From assembly GCA_016748015.1 (NCBI GenBank), contig JAAOMT010000512.1:468719-532718 (forward strand): DNA of 64,000 nucleotides, in the 5' to 3' direction. Position numbers and translations under genes: made by a program. Under the pieces are notes generated by a model. It was given only the letters and a program-made list of their open reading frames with translations. It made no database searches and had not been told where the DNA came from. Below, in pieces: positions 48,330-57,709 of the stretch. The number at the start of each line of letters is the position of its first letter. Within the stretch, counting starts at the first letter, position 1. The DNA comes from Geosiphon pyriformis. Lineage: Eukaryota; Glomeromycota; Glomeromycetes; Archaeosporales; Geosiphonaceae.

Positions 48330-48789
48330 TCAGTCTGCCTTACAACTTAAATACTTCAACAACAACGGACATAAAATAAAACCTGAAAAAGCACATGAAA
48401 TTGATGCTGGATATGACCTAAGATATCCAGGCAAGGATACTCTTGTTTTCAAACCCAAATCCCTCACAAAAATCAACCTCAAAATTGCACTCGAAATTTC
48501 ACCAGAAGCAATAGTTCAAATCACCTCCCAGTCCTCTCTGGCAAGCAAAGAAATCAATGTCAGAGAAGGAATAATCAATGCTGGATATACTGGAAACATT
48601 ACAGTGATGCTTCAAAATGAAACTGACAAATCATTCAAGATCGAACATGCTGAAAAAATTGCCCAAGCTATTTACCTACCCTTAATCAACATTTCGGGTT
48701 TGCAACTAGTCAATTAAAGAGAACAATTAGGAAAAAGCGATAAAAGAACCCAAGGTTTTGGTTCAATTGGACAATTCACAGTTCCAGTT
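48330..48789 (+). pseudogene. Element B dUTPase domain
   Basis: Trimeric-dUTPase motifs in order: motif 1 DAGYDLR, motif 2 SQSSLA, motif 3 GIINAGYTGNITVMLQN (catalytic Asp replaced by Asn, a G-to-A change), motif 4 EKIAQAIYLPL, motif 5 TQGFGSIGQ after a TAA at 48,715. All five motifs at canonical spacing make the family assignment firm. The domain lies in the same frame as protease and RT. Confidence 0.88.
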
Positions 48790-49209
48790 AATATAGCTCT
48801 TAATACACAGAACAAATTCCACCAGATTCTCAGACTTCTACAACAGATTACCATCTTACCCTTTGGAGAACATCCAGAAATCTACACCTGCCCAAAGCCA
48901 ACAACCACACAACAAATTTTTGAGTCCAATAAACAAGTCTGCTTGGAACATAATATTTCAATTCCAAACATTTATATTCCAGAAGGAACAAAGAAAGTCC
49001 AAGTTACTTTTTACAACTCCAATAATTACCCCATAATTTTATTAAATAATTTAGAAATTGGAGTTATTCACAGTAATATATTTCAACAAGAATTACCCCA
49101 AACAGTCTCCAATTTCTCTAAAATTATTAGACATTCATTACCAAAAATCAACCCAAACCCCAGTTCCGAAAACTACCATGTTGTTATGGAAAAACTATCT
49201 TGAATTAAC

Positions 49210-50613
49210 ATGAAACAACTTGAACCACAACAACAGACCCAGCTCAAAGAGCTAATTGCAGAATTTGCCGATATCTTTGCTGAAAACAACAATGACTTAG
49301 GAAGAACCAATTTGGTCCAACACCAAATTTATACAGGAGATGCCAAACCAAGAAGACAACAAGCATATCGAGTTGCTTCAGAAAGCCACCAATTCATCCG
49401 AGAAGAAGTACAACAAATGCTTAACAATGGGCTTATCCAACCCTTCATGAGTCCTTGGGCTTCACCTGTAGTGCTAGTTAAAAAGAAAAATGGAAAGATC
49501 CGATTTTGTGTTGACTATCGACAACTCAACAGTGTTACAATTGGAGACGCCTACCCCTTTCCCCAGATTGATGACATGTTAGATGCCCTTGGAAAATCCA
49601 AATACTTTTCAACACTAGATTTAGAAAACAGTTACTGGCAAGTTGCTATGAATCCCAAAGATTGCCCCAAAACAGCATTCACTACCCAAGGCGGAAATTA
49701 CGAGTTCAATGTAATGTCTTTTGGATTATGCAATGAACCAGCAACGTTTCAGAGATTAATAGATGTTGTGTACTAAGGACTTCTTTGGAAGTCAGTAGTC
49801 ATTTATCTTAACAATATTGATGTTTATTCTCTATCATTCGAATTACACTTAAAACACCTGCGAGAAGTTTTTCAATGATTATGAAAAGCAGAACTAAAAC
49901 TCAATATCAAAAAATGCTACTTTGAAAAAACAAGCCTGGTTTTTCTTGGTCATATCGTTAGTAAAGATGGAATCAAACCAGACTTTAGAAAAATCAGCGT
50001 TGTCAAAAACTTCAAAACTCTTCGAAACATTACAGAACTAAGAGGATTTATAGGATTAGCATTCTACTATTGGAAGTTTATCAAAGGATTCTTGGAAATT
50101 GCAAAACTCCTCAACCAGCTTACCACCAAAAACGTTGAATACAAATGGACTACCGAACACCAAAAAGCTTTTGAAATTCTCAAGGAAAAACTGACAACAG
50201 CTCCAATTCTCACCTACCTGAATTTCAGCAACCGATTTTGACTAGCTACAAATGCTTTGTATACTGCTTTTGGTGCCATCTTATTACAACTAGATAACAA
50301 CGGAAATGAGTGAGTAATTGTTTATGCTAGCAGAACATTAAAACCAGCTGAGAAAAACTACCCTGTCACAGAACTAAAAACAGCAGCCATAATTTGGGTT
50401 CTACACCATTTCAACCTTTATCTCAGGCCTAAAGAATTCGATATTATCACTGATAATATTAGATTCAAATGGCTTCAGAACAAAAATACTCAGCTGAATA
50501 CAAAACAAACCCGATAGACAAGATTTCTAGCAAACTATCGATACATGGTACATCACAAGCCAGGAAAACTCCACACCAATGTTGACTGTCTCTCCAGAAT
50601 AAGACAAAATTAG
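49210..50613 (+). pseudogene. Element B reverse transcriptase and RNase H
   Basis: RT core: LIQPFMSPWASPVVLVKKK, FCVDYRQLN, FSTLDLENSYWQVAM, FGLCNEPATFQRL. The YxDD site reads YLNNI (NN at 49,810-49,815), both catalytic Asp changed to Asn. Thumb (FLGHIVSKDGIKPD) and RNase H (ATNALYTAFGAILLQ with D to N, ELKTAAIIWVLHHF, ITDNIRFKWLQ, NVDCLSRI) follow, with stops at 49,774, 49,876, 49,882 and others. The frame ends at TAG 50,611-50,613, 52 bases before the integrase ATG. Confidence 0.88.
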
Positions 50614-50665
50614 AAAAACACAAAAACCAACACTCAACTTAACCAACCAAAAGAGCCAACAAACA

Positions 50666-52051
50666 ATGAATTCGGAAAACTACAATGATCTCAAACAATA
50701 TTTGAAAACATTAACAATCCCAACAGATTGGTCTCCAGATGAAAAACATTGACTACAACAACAAGCCAAACAATATTTTCTACACAACAACATTATTTAT
50801 AATCGAAATTTCAAAAATCCAGACAAACCACTCAGATTAATACAAGAACAGGAAAAAGAGACTATATTATACAACATACACTCAGATCTTTCATCAGTCC
50901 ACTTCGGAAAAGACAGCACCACCCAAAGAACACTAGAATACTACTTTTGGCCTCGAATGAGAAAAGACATTCATGAATATGTCAAATCTTGTGATAGTTG
51001 TTAAAGAAGAGAAGGAACTCACCCTACAGAACCTTTAAACCCAATCAAAGTTGGACAGCCTTTTGACAGAGTTGGTATCAATTTAGTCGGACCACTACCT
51101 ATTACAAACCAAAGAAACCGTTATATTGCAGTAGCTGTAAACTATCTCACCAAATGGCCTAAAGCCAGAGCCATTCAACGGGCAGATGCAAAATCAGTAG
51201 CAAACTTCATCTACAAAGACATCATTTGTAGACATGGATGCCCAATAGAACTTTTATCTGATCAAGGAACACATTTTGTGAACAATTTAATCCAGGAAAT
51301 TTGTAGACAATTTAATGTCAAGAGACCATTATCTTTACCCTACTATCCACAAACAAATAAACTTGTAGAACGGTTCAACAGAACATTGTGTGAATCATTA
51401 GCCAAAGTTTCAACCAATTTTGAGCAAGAATAGAATCTCTTTATTCCATCAGTGTTACTAGCATATAGGACACTAAAACAAGATACCACGAAACACACAC
51501 CATTTGATTTAACTTACGGAAGGACGGCAATGTTACCAATTAGTTTTACAGTGGAAACATACCCAGCACAACCAATTGATGAAAACAATTTCCAAAAAAC
51601 GCTTTAACAAAGAGCCTACACTCTGCTTAGCACATTGGAAGGAAAACAACGAATAGCAGCCACTCATATTGAACACTCCCAAGCTCAACAAAAAGAACGG
51701 CATGATGACAAATTGCCTCCAGTTACCAATGAATTTAAAATTGGAAACAAAGTTTTCTTACACAGAACTAAAGCTGAAAAACAATGGAGTGGAAAATTTG
51801 AGAATAAATGGAATGGACTATTCTTTATCCATGAAGTTTTAGACAACGGATCATACAAACTAAGACTTAATGACAAAATTCTAGCAAAAGTTGCACATGG
51901 AAATTGTTTGAAACACTATAATTCCAGAAACAATCCTGAACCATTAATTCCACAAATTGGTACACATTCCCTTTTAATCAATTCCAAAGACATTTCCCAA
52001 TATTTAGAACTAATAGTTGTCATTGAACAACCTCCCAACTTGAACACTTAA
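50666..52051 (+). pseudogene. Element B integrase (separate ORF)
   Basis: 461 residues from ATG 50,666, in the +1 frame relative to RT. HHCC: IHSDLSSVHFG with CDSC. Catalytic triad: first Asp is Asn (GINLVGP, 51,080-51,082), second Asp in LLSDQGTHF and Glu in KLVERFN kept. Stops occur at four points (near 50,750, 51,003, 51,432 and 51,606). The C-terminal tail (KWNGLFFIHEVLDNGSYKLR) resembles the usual Ty3 DNA-binding tail. The intact last stretch is 51,635-52,051. Confidence 0.88.
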
Positions 52052-52172
52052 TTTAAATTTATTATTATAGTTATCTTTTTATAATTTAGAAACAATCTCA
52101 CAAAAACAAAACAAAAATAACATAAAAACCCATACACCAAAAATAATTTTCTTTTATTTCAAATTGCTTATA

Positions 52173-52849
52173 ATGACTATTCCTCAAAACATTCAACAAT
52201 TATCCCAAAAACTAATGTTAGCTTTAAAAACAATACCCAAATTATCCATTACTGTTACTGGAAACCACATTAATTATACCCAAACAAAAGTAGTTACAAA
52301 TTTAGCCCCAAATTCACAAAAATATCACCCGTATAAGAAAAACACAAGAAGTTATACTGGAATTCACCTGCCAGAACTTTTAAAGCTTGCTTTAAGAGAA
52401 AACCTAATGCTCACTCTGATTAGTATTCCACCAAATGCTACAATTCAACAAAGACTTTAACTGTGTCTCAATGAGAAAAACACTGAATATCCTCCAATCT
52501 ATAGATATTTTCACATTGGAAAAACACTCTACAAATAGAAACTGGAACTTACAACAGCAAACCTCACAAAAGAAGCTATTCAGAAACAACTCTACAATGA
52601 ATTCAAGACAACAGCTGGATCAACAAACAGTCGCTACAGGCTCAGAGCTGCTCTTAGACTTTATGACCTATTCCACACCTGTAAAAACGTACTATAAAAC
52701 CCAATTTTTCAACCTTTAAAGATTCAATACATTGGAAAGCTTACAGAACTGAAATTTCAACAATTTTCAGACCAAATTTTTTCAATAATTTTGGATTATT
52801 ATCTGGAAATGACAAACAGTACTTGGACTTTGATAGAGCTCAGTCTTGA
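52173..52849 (+). pseudogene. Element B ORF3, extra reading frame downstream of integrase
   Basis: ATG 52,173 opens a frame that runs through stops at 52,458, 52,536 and 52,692 (each one transition from Gln). A second frame ends QYLDFDRAQS-stop at 52,847-52,849, immediately before the polypurine tract. LDFDRAQ is shared with ORF3 of element A, so the two are probably homologous and B has suffered a frame shift. The protein is helical and basic with Leu-rich segments, without membrane segment. No known domain is recognised. Confidence 0.55.
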
Positions 52850-52857
52850 GGAGGAGG
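52848..52857 (+). promoter_or_regulatory. Polypurine tract of element B
   Basis: GAGGAGGAGG, three bases before the 3' LTR start TGTTATCAG. Confidence 0.75.
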
Positions 52858-52860
52858 TTA

Positions 52861-53839
52861 TGTTATCAGACGAAATTAGAGATATTATTTAGCATAAAAT
52901 TATCTTATAATTCTTATCATTAATTAGCATATATTATCGTTTCAAATTATCACTTATTACATTAGCAAAAATGTCCGAAATTATCATTTAATTAATAACC
53001 CAAATTGTACACAACACAAATGTAACTTAATTGTGATGATCAATCATGCAATACTCCAAACTATGTAACATTCAAAAGTTCATTGAAATTTGTAGAAATT
53101 TGCTGAAATAATTGATAGTTTACTGAAATATCTAATAGTTTGCAGAAATAACTTGTAGTTTGCCAAAATGTATCTTTAGTTCAGCAAAATTGTAGAAAAT
53201 AGCAAAGTTCAAGTTCATAGAATAGTGTTATGACAAGTTGTATAAAAGAAGAGCTTCTCTCTTCGAGAAAATATATCTTACTTTAGATTTATCTCTTAAA
53301 ACCATTTCTATATACACAAAAAGAAATAAATATCAAATAATTCAAAAAAACCAAATTCTTTAATTATTGTACTTGGAAAATTCCTAAAACCCAACTAACA
53401 TTTCGAAATTGATTAGCTACCAATTTCAGTAAACTGTTAGTGACTCCAGGCCTGGATAGAAAACGTTTTTCTTGACAAAAATTCTATTTCTTTTACATTT
53501 CTTTTATTTTTATTTTTTTTCTTATTACAATCATTAGGGTAGCTTACAGACAAGATTTCTGTAGAAGAGTTGACTTTCACAGCAAAGTAACTATACATTT
53601 TAGTAAGCTTCCAGACAAGCAATTCCTGGGAAAAAGTTGATGTTTACTACAATGTAACTACATAAAGTAACTGGCAAGGAATTGGCCATTCCACTTATAA
53701 GCCTAGCAGTTCAAATTATAGGAGATAATTTAAAGATAAATTCAGTTATTGGAGGTTCAACCACATCCAGAAAACGTGAATTCACAGCAAACAAGCATTG
53801 ACAACATTTAAGAAAAGAGACCAAAAACCTCCAGTAACA
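52861..53839 (+). repeat. 3' LTR of element B
   Basis: 979 bases, TGTTATCAGAC ... CCAGTAACA, followed by GTGT. Confidence 0.92.
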
Positions 53840-54909
53840 GTGTGTAAGCCATTTGTTGTTGCTGTGATGGTAAAAGTTGTTGTTATTGTTAGGGCAGTAC
53901 TGGTAGCAGTTGTTGATTTTGTTGGTTCGGTGGTTGGATGGGCTGGCCAATTGGTTCAACAGGTGGTTGATTGATGATAATAACTGGAAGTAAGTGTTAA
54001 TTAATTACTTCGGGGTTTGGATTGTTTTGATTTGGTGGGGTTTGAATATTCAGAGTATCATTTTCCAAATTGTCTAAATTGGGCTGGGTATGAAAGTTTG
54101 AGGTTTCAATTTCCGGGTTTTCTAGGATCAGATTTTAGTAAATAAATTCTTGATCCTCAGATTATTTTTCCTCTTCTACTTCTTGTTTTTCTTCTGATTT
54201 AGTAATTTCCCAAGGACTCACAATTCTGAAATTCGGGTAAGGTGGCAGTAATCAAAATCCTGATGGCGTTGATAATCAAGATTTAAATTCTTCAAAATAC
54301 TTACTGTATGATCCTAATAGATTCTCTTTTCTTTGTTTACTTTGAAATGGGAAATGTCCAAATGCTGATGTCATATTTGATGTAGACGCGTCTGTTGATA
54401 ATATATTGATAGCACTTCCAGGAGTATAGTGGTAAGATGGGTTGTTTGGGAATTCAACTCTAGTTTTTTTCCAAGTGGGTGGTTGTATCCTTTGAGGTGT
54501 TACTGCTGGTGTTTATAGTTTTTCTTTGCCTTTACTTGTATAAGTAATTGGGTATCTTTGCTGTGTGTGGTGTTCAATTTCTTTGTTGATCTCAGTGATG
54601 ATGGATGTAAAATTGTGATTTGTTGGCAGGTTGGTATTTTGAATTAATTCACTGTAAAAAGTTTCTCTTGCTGATTCAATATTTACAGATGTTCCCAACA
54701 GATAGACAATTCTTTCGTTAACGTAGAAATTGAAAGCTGATTCTGCTGATATGTGATTATGGGTTAATCCCAAATGTTGACAGTAATGTTGAAATAAGAA
54801 TTTCACAAATCCTAAATGGTTTGCTCTGACGTTTTCTGATTCTGCCACTTTTGGATAGGGTTGTTGGTGCTGGTTCTCTGTAAGATTATACTTCACAGAG
54901 AACACCAAA
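53840..54909 (-). pseudogene. Element A gag, N-terminal part
   Basis: Lies on the other side of element B. The intact stretch 54,908-54,513 gives 131 codons (FLFQHYCQHLGLTHNHIS..., FYVNERIVYLLG) resembling in layout the N-terminus of B gag (44,908-45,312). A Gln/Pro/Asn-rich region with stops follows. The first codons abut the LTR; no convincing in-frame ATG is left. Confidence 0.65.
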
Positions 54910-55720
54910 TATTACAGGTGACTACTTCTGGTGTTGGATTAAATAACAAACCTGTAACTTGGTGCTCAAATCTAGTTGCAGTTGATAGTGCTCTGAAGGT
55001 TTTGTATCTGAAGGTTTTGGTTTGAGTTTTTTGTATAATGGACAGAGAATTGCAATTCTGTCAATTTTTCTCTCAGCATAATGGCCAGCAATTCTCTGAT
55101 AAGTATTCCATATCTGCTGTACGTGTCCTATCCTCTTGCAGAAGTCTTTTACCAGGCAATCTTTGACATCAGTAATCTAGTGCTTTATTCAACCAATTAG
55201 TGCACAACAATAAAATAAAAATAAAATAAAAAAAGAAATAAAAAAAAATCATAAATAAGCCAAGACAATTTGCAAGTTAGTATTCCATTAATAGCTATAA
55301 TCAAGAGCTATTGTTCCAGTGTGATTAAATATCAATTACTATCAACATAAAGTGTTGATAGTGGCAGTGGGTTTAAAATAACAAACAGTTATTTATTTGT
55401 GGTTTGGAAAGTTGTTGAGATAAAATCTAAATAGAAAGGTCTGTCTTTTCAGCTTCTAATCCTACTGCTATATATACATAATTAAGATTCTTCAATTTCT
55501 CAATTTTTTACAACAGAAATTTTGTAATTTCTGGAATCCCGCAATTCCTTTGAGAGAAATTCTGGAATTCTGGAATTTTGTGATTCTTTATGAGAATTCT
55601 GTAATTCTTGGAATTCTGCAATTTCTAAGAGGAATCCTGGAATTTCACATTTTACTACATCTACTTTTGATTGGCTAATAACTATGCTAATATATATTCC
55701 CTATATTTCTATGAGTAACA
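54910..55720 (-). repeat. 5' LTR of element A
   Basis: 811 bases, plus-strand ends TATTACAGG (TGTTACAGG with G to A) and GAGTAACA. On the minus strand it is followed by TTTGGTGTTCTCTGTG, the primer-binding-site position; D has the same TTTGGTGTTCT start and B has TTTGGTGCTCT. Confidence 0.88.
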
Positions 55721-55724
55721 ATGT

Positions 55725-56105
55725 GTTTTTGACTCCTTTTTGTTCATGACTCTGTATAAGGGTTTCGTTTTTAATGATTGGTTTCATGAAACAGTTGTTA
55801 TTTTTCATGACTCCAAGGTTGCTGGTTTGGAGATTGTCAAATTTGTGCACTCTTTTAGTCTTGCTTTTAGGAGTGATGTCTGGTCAGTTTGTGCTAAGCA
55901 TTATGCTTATATAGAGAAGAATGAGTTGATTCTTCTTGATGGCTCAGTTCTCATCTCAGTATCTGGTTTGGCTTTAGAGTTGTTGGCTAGGGTGGTCAAA
56001 TTGCTTGGTGTTGCCAATGCTTTTGGTGTTTGTTTTGGCTTTTGCAAATCTTGTTTGTTTTTTTCAGATGTAAGTGACTCAATTTCAGTTCACATAGCTG
56101 TGTAG
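55725..56105 (+). pseudogene. LINE-1 ORF2, 3' part after element A
   Basis: In frame with the left part once element A and one ATGT copy are taken out: codons resume with GTT TTT GAC and run 126 codons without a stop to TAG 56,103-56,105. The segment is hydrophobic and helical (MTLYKGFVFNDWF..., ALELLARVVKLLGV). It is the C-terminal region of the LINE protein; I know no specific function for it. Confidence 0.82.
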
Positions 56106-56237
56106 TGTTGTTCTGATCAGCCCGAGTGGCTGGTTATATGTAGAAAGTGCATGATTCACACCTAGTTTAGATCATTTTTTTAATGTATAACTCTAGATAG
56201 TGTTTAGACCTCACTTGTAAAGCAAATAAAAAAAAAA
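56106..56237 (+). other. LINE-1 3' UTR and poly-A
   Basis: Contains a relatively conserved-looking segment (CAGCCCGAGTGGCTGG, a small inverted repeat) and ends in about ten A's directly before the target duplication ATTCTGA. Confidence 0.75.
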
Positions 56238-56889
56238 TTCTGATTGATTGATTTGCTAAATTGCCTTAATTTTGAATTTAATTCAAATAATCTATTTATT
56301 ACTAGATTAACAACTTGAATATAATTAACTTTTAGCTTAGCTAATTCAAAATTTCTGGTATAAATAACTGTATTTTAAAGAGTATTTAAGTATAATAAAT
56401 ATATTTGTTACAAAAAACTACTATATAGTCCATATATAAACTGATTTAAGATCTGAAGCACCATAAAATAATCAGTATTAATGGCTTGTATTTGGCACAA
56501 ATTTTGATGAAAGTATTCTAAATAGATTATGATTGCTTCTATATTACTCTGTTTAAGAATATTAAAACCAGTTAACAAATAATTAATACTGTTATAATTG
56601 CTAAAATATTATAAGAAGTTATGTTTAAAAGCATTAAAAATTTGCAGCTTATTAACCAAGTTTTAATATCATAAATTGACAATATTCTGAAAAAAATATA
56701 AGATAAATTGAAAAGCTTTGACATTATCTTAGCCATTAATTGCAATAACTTTTATAACATTATTTAGTTATGCTTAAGTATTGTTTTTTTACTAATAAAT
56801 TTTTCTAATTTGATGATTATTATATAGACTATTAATATAAATAATTGTTGTTGTTGTTATTATTGTTGTTGCAGAATAATATTATCTAA
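56238..56889 (-). pseudogene. Element C remnant: gag
   Basis: Starts at the LINE-1 target duplication (TTCTGA) and is collinear with A gag 43,385-43,969 and a little beyond the site where B entered A. For example, TTAGATTAACAACTTGAATAT-like code aligns with TAGATTCACAGCTTGGGTGT by transitions only. It ends where the 5' LTR of element D begins. Confidence 0.72.
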
Positions 56890-57709
56890 TTTTACTTATA
56901 AAAAAGTTACAAAAAAGAAATAGAAAAAACAGATTATAAGAATAGATTAGTAGAAAAATAATACTCAACATATAAGCACATTTTTAAAAATGAGCACAGT
57001 TTTAAAAAGTAATGTAAAAAAAAATAAAAATATATAAGATCTTATATAATAAAAAATAAATATATATAACAATAATATTAGAAGTAAAAAAAAACTCAAA
57101 CAAGTTTTTAGTTAATTAACAATAAATATTTATAACATATCTCTTTTTTCAAAAGATAGTTTTTATATCTTAAAGTGAAATCATCCAAATATTAAATAAA
57201 ATCATTGTTTTATCATTTAATTTATGTTATTTTTTTGATTAAATTAAAATTATTATTCTCTAATTCTATAAGTAACTTATATTAATAATATCTGTTACTT
57301 AATTATATTAAACTAATAATTCTTGATTATGATTATTAATGGAATACTAATTTTTTATTTTTTATTTTATTTTATTTTATTTTATTTTTTATTTTTTGTT
57401 TTGTGTTGTGTATTAATTGATTAAATAATTAAGTATTAAAATATTAATATTAAAGATAATCTGATAAAAAATTCATAAAACAAGAATAAAAACTTAAAGA
57501 TAGCTTACCAAAAAAGCATAACTGCCAAATTAAACTGGCTTTTATGCTGAAAAAAGCAATTTAAAAAAACAATTACCAAATAAATTTTTGTTTATTATAC
57601 AAAAAACTCAACTAAAATCTTTAGAAAATACCAACAATATAATTAACTATTAAACATTAAGTTATAAATTGGTTATTTATTTTAACATTCTAAATAATTA
57701 CTTGTAATA
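56890..57709 (+). repeat. 5' LTR of element D (A family)
   Basis: Reads about TTTTACTTATAAAAA to TTGTAATA, matching A-family LTRs in inverted orientation relative to C. It is followed by TTTGGTGTTCTTT, the same primer-site start as element A, which shows it is a 5' LTR rather than a solo LTR. The first bases are mutated, so the exact start is uncertain by a few bases. Confidence 0.72.

Larger units (their letters stand above)
43970..53839 (+). mobile_element. Ty3/gypsy element B (dUTPase-containing), innermost
   Basis: LTRs 43,970-44,949 and 52,861-53,839, with 4-bp duplication GTGT (43,966-43,969 and 53,840-53,843). Total about 9.87 kb. Same gene order as element A, but a different family at the LTR and protein level. 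Gag, protease, Cys-rich module, dUTPase and RT-RNase H share one frame (44.9-50.6 kb) with in-frame stops; integrase is in the +1 frame and ORF3 in another. It is the youngest insertion of the nest, yet already carries stops and lost catalytic Asp residues. Confidence 0.92.
35763..55720 (-). mobile_element. Ty3/gypsy element A (dUTPase-containing), split by element B
   Basis: Bounded by LTRs 35,763-36,588 and 54,910-55,720 and by a perfect ATGT duplication (35,759-35,762 and 55,721-55,724). Without element B it is about 10.1 kb. Order on the minus strand: 5' LTR, gag with zinc knuckle, protease, Cys-rich module, dUTPase, RT-RNase H, integrase, ORF3, polypurine tract, 3' LTR. Placing the integrase after RNase H makes it Ty3/gypsy rather than Copia. 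All regions carry premature stops or lost active-site residues, nearly all explained by transitions. Confidence 0.9.
29319..56237 (+). mobile_element. LINE-1: APE-type non-LTR retrotransposon, split by element A
   Basis: Left junction follows TTTCTGA in element C. The right end is a short poly-A followed by ATTCTGA (56,237-56,243), where C resumes, so a 6-bp TTCTGA duplication marks the insertion. With element A removed (35,763-55,720 plus one ATGT) the element is about 7 kb: 5' leader, ORF1 (RRM-like domains and zinc knuckle), ORF2 (APE endonuclease, RT, RNase H, C-terminal zinc motif), 3' UTR and poly-A. This layout fits the I/Tad1-like LINE group of fungi. It is dead: both ORFs carry stops and substitutions of catalytic residues. 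Confidence 0.85.
18453..56889 (-). mobile_element. Ty3/gypsy element C, outermost and most degraded
   Basis: Fragments at 18,453-21,701, 22,541-24,002, about 26,020-26,742, 27,696-29,318 and 56,238-56,889 line up in order with element A (35.8-55 kb, same strand). Between them lie three solo LTRs, an unassigned 1-kb segment and LINE-1. Almost every readable mismatch against A is C-to-T or G-to-A. No frame longer than about 80 codons survives. An example is the end of ORF3, where A has GATTTTGATAGAGCTCAATAT and C has the same 21 positions with four transitions (near 19,237-19,260). The 5' end is cut by element D at 56,890, so its 5' LTR is outside the window or beyond D. Confidence 0.8.

Noticed and set aside
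36602-52849. Stop-codon reassignment (TAA/TAG as Gln) as the reason for the many CAR-to-TAR stops
   Set aside because: TGA replaces Trp/Arg just as often, catalytic D to N and H to Y changes occur in parallel, and the host cyclin frame uses a normal TAA stop. Transition mutation explains everything.
35763-55720. Treating 35.8-55.7 kb as one very large element or two tandem elements
   Set aside because: Strand switches at 43,970 and 53,839, together with exact LTR ends and GTGT duplications, show one element inside the other.
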